The translations under genes and the position numbers were made by a program. Positions 59,468 to 64,000 of a stretch of DNA of 64,000 nucleotides are shown one piece after another. Below the pieces are notes generated by a model. It ran no database searches. It had not been told where the DNA came from and saw nothing but the letters and a program-made list of their open reading frames with translations. Position 1 is the stretch's first letter, and every line of letters begins with the position of its first letter. This DNA is from Gnetum montanum (Eukaryota; Streptophyta; Gnetopsida; Gnetales; Gnetaceae): positions 1 through 64,000 of the forward strand of contig MNCI01023349.1 in NCBI GenBank assembly GCA_015680685.1. Direction: 5' to 3'.

Positions 59468-62400
59468 TTAGGCTAGTGCAATGGAAATGAAAGTCAAAAA
59501 TGCATTGGAAGTAGAGGTAAAAGGTAAGTAGGTGCTTAGTGCATTTTTGGCTAAGGAAAAGTCTTGGTCATGTAGTTTCTTCCTGATTTGGCATGGATTA
59601 GGGGGCATGCAAGGCTTAAGGTCCCTTGGGAGGCTATTGGCTTCAACTACTCATTTGGGTGTGTTAGCCTTAGGCATTGCATTGGTTGTTGCAAGTGTAT
59701 CACCAAGAAACTCCACCTCCAAAACTTGTTCCATGTGTATGTTATGGGTAGCCAATGGGGGGATGTTATCATTATGGATGATAGCTTGACCAACTTCATA
59801 TGGAAGGTGAACTTCTTGGTGAATAGGAGAGGAGATGGCCCATAGTTAGGCTAGCCAAGGCCTACCCAAGATCAGGTTAAAGCCTGGCATCCCCTCTATG
59901 ATAATGCAATCTAGACTAATGGGGAATTACTCTCCTACCATGAAGGCTAAGTTGATTATACCCATGATAGTGATGCATGATCCATTGAAGGATTTTAGGC
60001 ATGTGGTTTTGGTTGGCCTGACTTCATCTTCTAGGCCTACTTGTCAATGATAGAGTACAGAACTACATTTGTTACTACACCATCATCGACATGCACTCTA
60101 TGGATCGTGCACTTCCCAACACATATGCTAATGCATAGTGGAACTATAGTGACTTTCCCTTGTTCAGGGTTGACTTTAATTGCATCATCGTGAAAGGCTA
60201 GGGATGTTGAATCTGATTCCTATGATCTAGGGGGTAACATTGGTGCACAGATGTATACCTCATCTACAAGGAAGTTCTCCATAATAGGAATTCAAGCCAA
60301 CATCGAGGCCAACACTTGGTAGTGAGTAGATGAGGTTATGACCAAGTGGTATAAGCTCAATGTTGTGTTTTTTTGCTCAAGAATTTATTTCACTTAGGTT
60401 AGTGTAGCTATGAAGTCCTTGTCATTGACTATTATGTTGGTCTTGACTTCCTCCATATGGCTTGAGAGATGGATCTCTCATGGAGGGGCCTTGGGCTTGG
60501 GTTTCTTGACTTACTTGGGGGCAAGGACCCTAGTGTTTAGTTGTTGCTTGCTGGTTGTTGTCTTTACTTTAGCCATGGGGGTTGTGAAGCACTTGTCTGT
60601 CCTCTTACATTGCCATTTGTTAGGCCTACCTAGGTTGTTAGTAGGGTTGGCCCTTGATGGAGAAGAGGCTGAGATGTTGCCCATTATTGGGCTTTGGGTA
60701 GGTGAGGCACCATCATGTTGTGGTGCCCTTATGACAAACAGTGATTTAGGAGTTGTTGCAGAGCCAACTTGTTGTGGCATCTTGATGACGAAAGGTTGCT
60801 TAGCAGTTGTTGTTGCTACATCATGTGAGTTTAACATCTTAGAAGATGATTGATTTGGTTGCCAGTTTAGCATCTTAGCAAACGATTATTATGGGACCAT
60901 GACCATAAACGATGTTGTGAGTGCCTGAGGTGGTGCCTTGATGAGAAAGGGGGATTGTGAACTAGTTATCATTAAGGCCCCAATATCACTAGAAAGCACA
61001 TGGACCATTAATAGTTCATGTATTGGCTCCATATCAGTATCAACACTAACAACATTAATGATGTATCCTGCACCACTAGCATTTCATGGATCCTTATAGA
61101 TGTTCATGGACTAGTTCTTGGGCTAGACAAGGTTACTTTCATTAAGGACCATCTTGCCTTGATCAATCATGCATTAGATATAATCCTTCAATTCTAGGAA
61201 GTAATCTATGTCATGGCTATGCAACCGATGGTAGTTGTAGAATCAGTCCAATCTAAAACTTCTGGACACTCGAGGCTCATTGGGCATAGCTATAGAGGGG
61301 TCTCAAAGGATCTTGCAGTATCTTTTATGACATTTACAAGAATCCTCTAACATTTGCTTATGTTGAATACATCCAACACTAAGTAGTTGATCCAAAATTT
61401 CTGATGACTTAATTAGAAAGCAGTATATTTTAGCTGGTCCTTACACTCAAAGTTTGGCCTTGGTGGAGCTTGCCCTATGACCATTGACGGTGTAGGTTGT
61501 TTGGTTTCCATGTTGCTAGAGCTCAACATTTTGTTGGTAGTGGCTATGGCCTTAAGTGCCTTAGCTACCTATTTGTTGTTGTTGAGCTTAGCTTCATTAG
61601 CCATAGCCACCATAGCAGTTGTCATGGCTTTCCCATTTTCCTTATCTCTTTTGCATGTGCATTCTTATAACATATGTAAGTTGATTCCTTGCTTGACTCT
61701 ACCACATCCTATATGCTCTTTCCTTGAGAAAAGGCTTGCTAAGAAATTGCAAGGCTAAATAATATAGCATATATTTAATGAAATCATTTATGGTGCCCTT
61801 AAAAATGGCTAGCAAGTGGGTTTCAACAATAGGTTCTAGCGCTTCTTGCTTAACATTCATGAGCTAGTCTAGAGTGGCTTTTGGCTTCAAGTTGTACCTG
61901 AAGTAGGTTATGAACTAACTTAGCAACTCCTCTTGAGTTGAAATGGAATCACGAGGAAGTGAACAATACCAATATAAGGATTTACCAATTAGAGACATGG
62001 CGAAGACATGAATGACAACATGTGGTCACAATTGCAGTAACAAAGACTTGGAATGAAAGGTGACTAGGTGGGCATTTGGATCACCTTCTGTATTGTATTT
62101 CCTAAATTGGGGAAGCTGGATTCTAGGAGGCAGTGTGAGTGGAGGAATGACAAGGTTAATAGGATCATCTTGCTAGAAGTCCATTACATGGACTATTTCA
62201 AAGCTGGTAGGTTTAAGCTGCTTGACCTCCTCAGTGAGGGTTTGGATGAGATTGAATGCTTGATATAGGCTCAAGGATGTTGCAGAGGGTTGTATTAGTT
62301 GTACTATTGGTGGTGCTATCGAAGTAGCTACCATCTATGGGGCTATGGATGTACCTACTAGCCCCGCTGGGGGTGCTATTGGAGCAGCTCCCATTGGTAG

Positions 62401-63360
62401 TGTCATTGGAGTAGCTACTAGCCCCATTGATGATGCTTTCAGAGCAGATCCCATTAGTGGTGCTACCACAACAACCCAGAGTGCTATAGTTGGTTGTGCC
62501 ATATGTAACACTTAATATATTTGTGGTTGCATATACGATGACATCTGGGACAATTGAACGGTAGGGAAAGATGTTGTTGCCCATCACACAGTTGAGGCTA
62601 GAAATGTTGTTGGTGGTGGGATTGACATAGAAGGGATAATCTGAATCGGAGTTGTTTGTGGCTATAATATGGACATAGTATGCACATATGGCAACATTGG
62701 CATCACAGACACTAGCTATGAAAATTGAGCAAATTTCAAGGGAGTAATAACAGAAAAATATGTAGAAGGCCCTACATTCTATTACATTGTCAGCATTTGG
62801 TGGCTACCTATCACCAGCAAAGGTTTGGATTATGAAAGTTTCATAGCTATTTAAAATGAGGTAGAATACTATGGCTAGTGTGATTGGAACATAGAGGTAG
62901 GCAATGGGGCTAAGGCATAGAGTGGGCCACAATCGTTGGAATGGGATTCAAGCTTCTCCTACCCATCTTGGAGGGGCTCATCATAGTGGGATTCTATGTC
63001 TTGGTCTTTTGGCCAACTCTTCTAGATATGTTGGTCCAAGCTCCATTGGAAAGTTTCAGTGAGTGATATAACTATGTTAGGGATGGGAAGGAACTCCCAC
63101 CCATTTTGGTGGATAATTTTGAAACTATGATTTTCTTCCATTTCTTGGTCATCCAATGGAAGGCCCACCTACATCTTTGCACATAAAAAGTTGTATCATT
63201 CTTCATCAAGTGCCATGTGTTCAAGCAATTAGTGTCACTATATAAGAGATTGCTATTGTGGTTGCATCAGGCTAGGCAATCACTCAACATCCACCACATG
63301 TTGAATAGGGTGGGCCACCTTCAAGCTCAAGGAAACAATTGAGATGTTAACAAGGTTCAT
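59468..63360 (-). pseudogene. Element B gag-protease
   Basis: A frame of about 1300 codons from ATG 63360 (MNLVNISIVSL) to TAA at 59468, with many stops. N-terminal part: ENHSFKIIHQNGWEFLPIPN. A Pro/Ala-rich linker (about 62400: GAAPIAPPAGLVG) follows. Capsid: TLPPRIQLPQFRKYN, GDPNAHLVTFHSKSLLLQL, then LIGKSLYWYCSLPRDSISTQ at about 61980, the core that A has lost. The zinc-finger-like block is FYNYHRLHSHDIDYFLELKD (about 61235). Protease: HVDDGVVTNVVLYSIID (about 60098) and FNLILGRPWLA (about 59870). The triad is again D-D-G. The tail HLPYEVGQAIIHND (about 59800) runs on to IALA and the stop. Confidence 0.85.
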
Positions 63361-63815
63361 TTTCACTATGTTAGAAGAGACATGAGAAGGAGAGAAACTT
63401 GCAAGAAATGTTCAAATGCAATAAATTTTAAGCTGAAAGAGTTATGTACAAAAATTGTAAAGAAAATAGACCAAAAATGGCCAAGTTTGAAAATGCTAAA
63501 GAAATGGTTATTTATGCTATTACACTTGTCATGCTCTAAGGGACTGTCATGCTAACAAGGTTGTCACACTCTACAGAACACTTAGAGCTTTATGTAGTGA
63601 ATAGTTTTAGGCTTTCTCTCCTACGAGGTTCTAGGGGAACTATCAACTGGGATCAATCTGCACCAACCAGAACATAGAAAACTCCTACATTGGCTGATGA
63701 TCCAACTACTATCATGGTAGGTCCATAGGGGTGTTATGTCTATGCTAGTCTACTACTAGTGATGGGGGTACATAAAGCATGTGAGACTAACTGTGGCACA
63801 TAGAAGGAACAAGGA
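63361..63815 (-). other. Element B leader
   Basis: Untranslated sequence between PBS and gag ATG on the minus strand. No open frame or repeat is seen. Confidence 0.5.
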
Positions 63816-63834
63816 GTTCCTCCTACTAGTGCCA
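63816..63834 (-). promoter_or_regulatory. primer binding site of element B
   Basis: The minus strand reads TGGCACTAGTAGGAGGAAC seven bases after the LTR end. Element C has TGGGACTAGAAGGAGG at its PBS position. It is a TGG-start PBS-like word, but I cannot name the tRNA with confidence. Confidence 0.55.
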
Positions 63835-63841
63835 ACACTTA

Positions 63842-64000
63842 TGACATCCAAAAATATTAGTCGCTAGAACATTGAGAGGTCATCGAGTGTACAACCTAAC
63901 CGTAAGTCCATGGAAGAGCTATGCTAGCAAACACAGAAATGCGATGATGTAAATGGTTTGGTCAATCAGACAAGTACTTACATGGTGTAATAATAATCAT
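63842..64000 (-). repeat. 5' LTR of element B (start only)
   Basis: About 160 bp matching 56851-57012 at the left edge of the other LTR; the rest lies beyond the window. Confidence 0.88.

Larger units (their letters stand above)
56851..64000 (-). mobile_element. Element B: pol-less Tat-family element
   Basis: Left LTR 56851-58672 and right LTR from 63842 begin with the same roughly 150 bp (TGATGTCCAAAAA / TGACATCCAAAAA, then GCTAGAACA.T.AGAGGTCATCG). Its interior of 5.2 kb carries only gag-protease on the minus strand plus untranslated sequence. LTR, gag, protease and 3' untranslated region are homologous to element A; pol and the antisense gene are absent. The right LTR is cut by the window edge, so no target duplication can be checked. 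Confidence 0.88.

Noticed and set aside
60410-60873. 147-codon plus-strand and 120-codon minus-strand open frames
   Set aside because: The plus frame is antisense to gag of element B and hydrophobic by composition. The minus frame lies in the variable gag linker and adds no recognisable domain of its own.
62231-62587. 118-codon minus-strand frame rich in Asn, Ser and Thr
   Set aside because: It is a shifted reading of the Pro/Ala-rich gag linker; the adjacent conserved capsid words are in another frame.

Overview
The window looks like intergenic DNA of a large-genome seed plant. Everything recognisable is a decayed LTR retrotransposon of the Ty3/gypsy superfamily, many of them nested in one another; I found no host gene, tRNA, rRNA or prokaryotic feature. 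The age of the copies, the AT-richness and the Tat, Athila and chromovirus mix fit a gymnosperm best, but that is inference. All coding regions carry stops or frameshifts, and most stops look like C-to-T decay (CAG/CAA/TGG to stop).

Layout. (1) 1-5252: minus-strand chromovirus-like element (integrase, RNase H, RT, protease, gag with a zinc knuckle, PBS, LTR), apparently inserted in the 3' LTR of the next element. (2) 5253-22423: 'element A', a minus-strand Tat-lineage element. Its LTR copies (5253-6172 and about 20445-22423) flank gag-protease (20440-17706) and a separate pol ORF (11356-7945) with RT, two RNase H domains and integrase. In the 6.3 kb between protease and pol lies a multi-exon gene on the OPPOSITE strand (12.1-16.85 kb). 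(3) 22424-25234: 3' end of element E (plus strand), with a roughly 500-codon predicted coiled-coil ORF just before its 3' LTR. (4) 25235-26961: plus-strand pol end, LTR and PBS of another gypsy element (F). (5) 26962-31535: AT-rich, nothing recognised apart from one weak PBS. (6) 31541-44298: element C, a very small non-autonomous element (1.2 kb LTRs, about 0.4 kb interior, 5-bp target duplication), whose left LTR is split by element D (32536-42463), an Athila-lineage element with both LTRs, PBS, gag, protease, RT, RNase H and integrase. (7) 47.98-53.8 kb: element G, a plus-strand relative of A with gag-protease followed by the same antisense spliced gene. (8) 54313-56850: possible long chromoviral LTR. 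(9) 56851-64000+: element B, a minus-strand relative of A with complete 1.8 kb left LTR, gag-protease, PBS and the start of the right LTR, but no pol and no antisense gene.

The most interesting point is the Tat family formed by A, B and G. Two independently decayed copies (A and G, opposite orientations) carry homologous antisense genes with coiled-coil ends and introns at matching places. The gene sits between gag-protease and pol, where Ogre-type Tat elements are known to have an intron. Short tandem arrays mark every gene border in A, and B looks like the product of a deletion between two of them. B kept the gag core that A lost and A kept the pol that B lost, so the copies could once have complemented each other.
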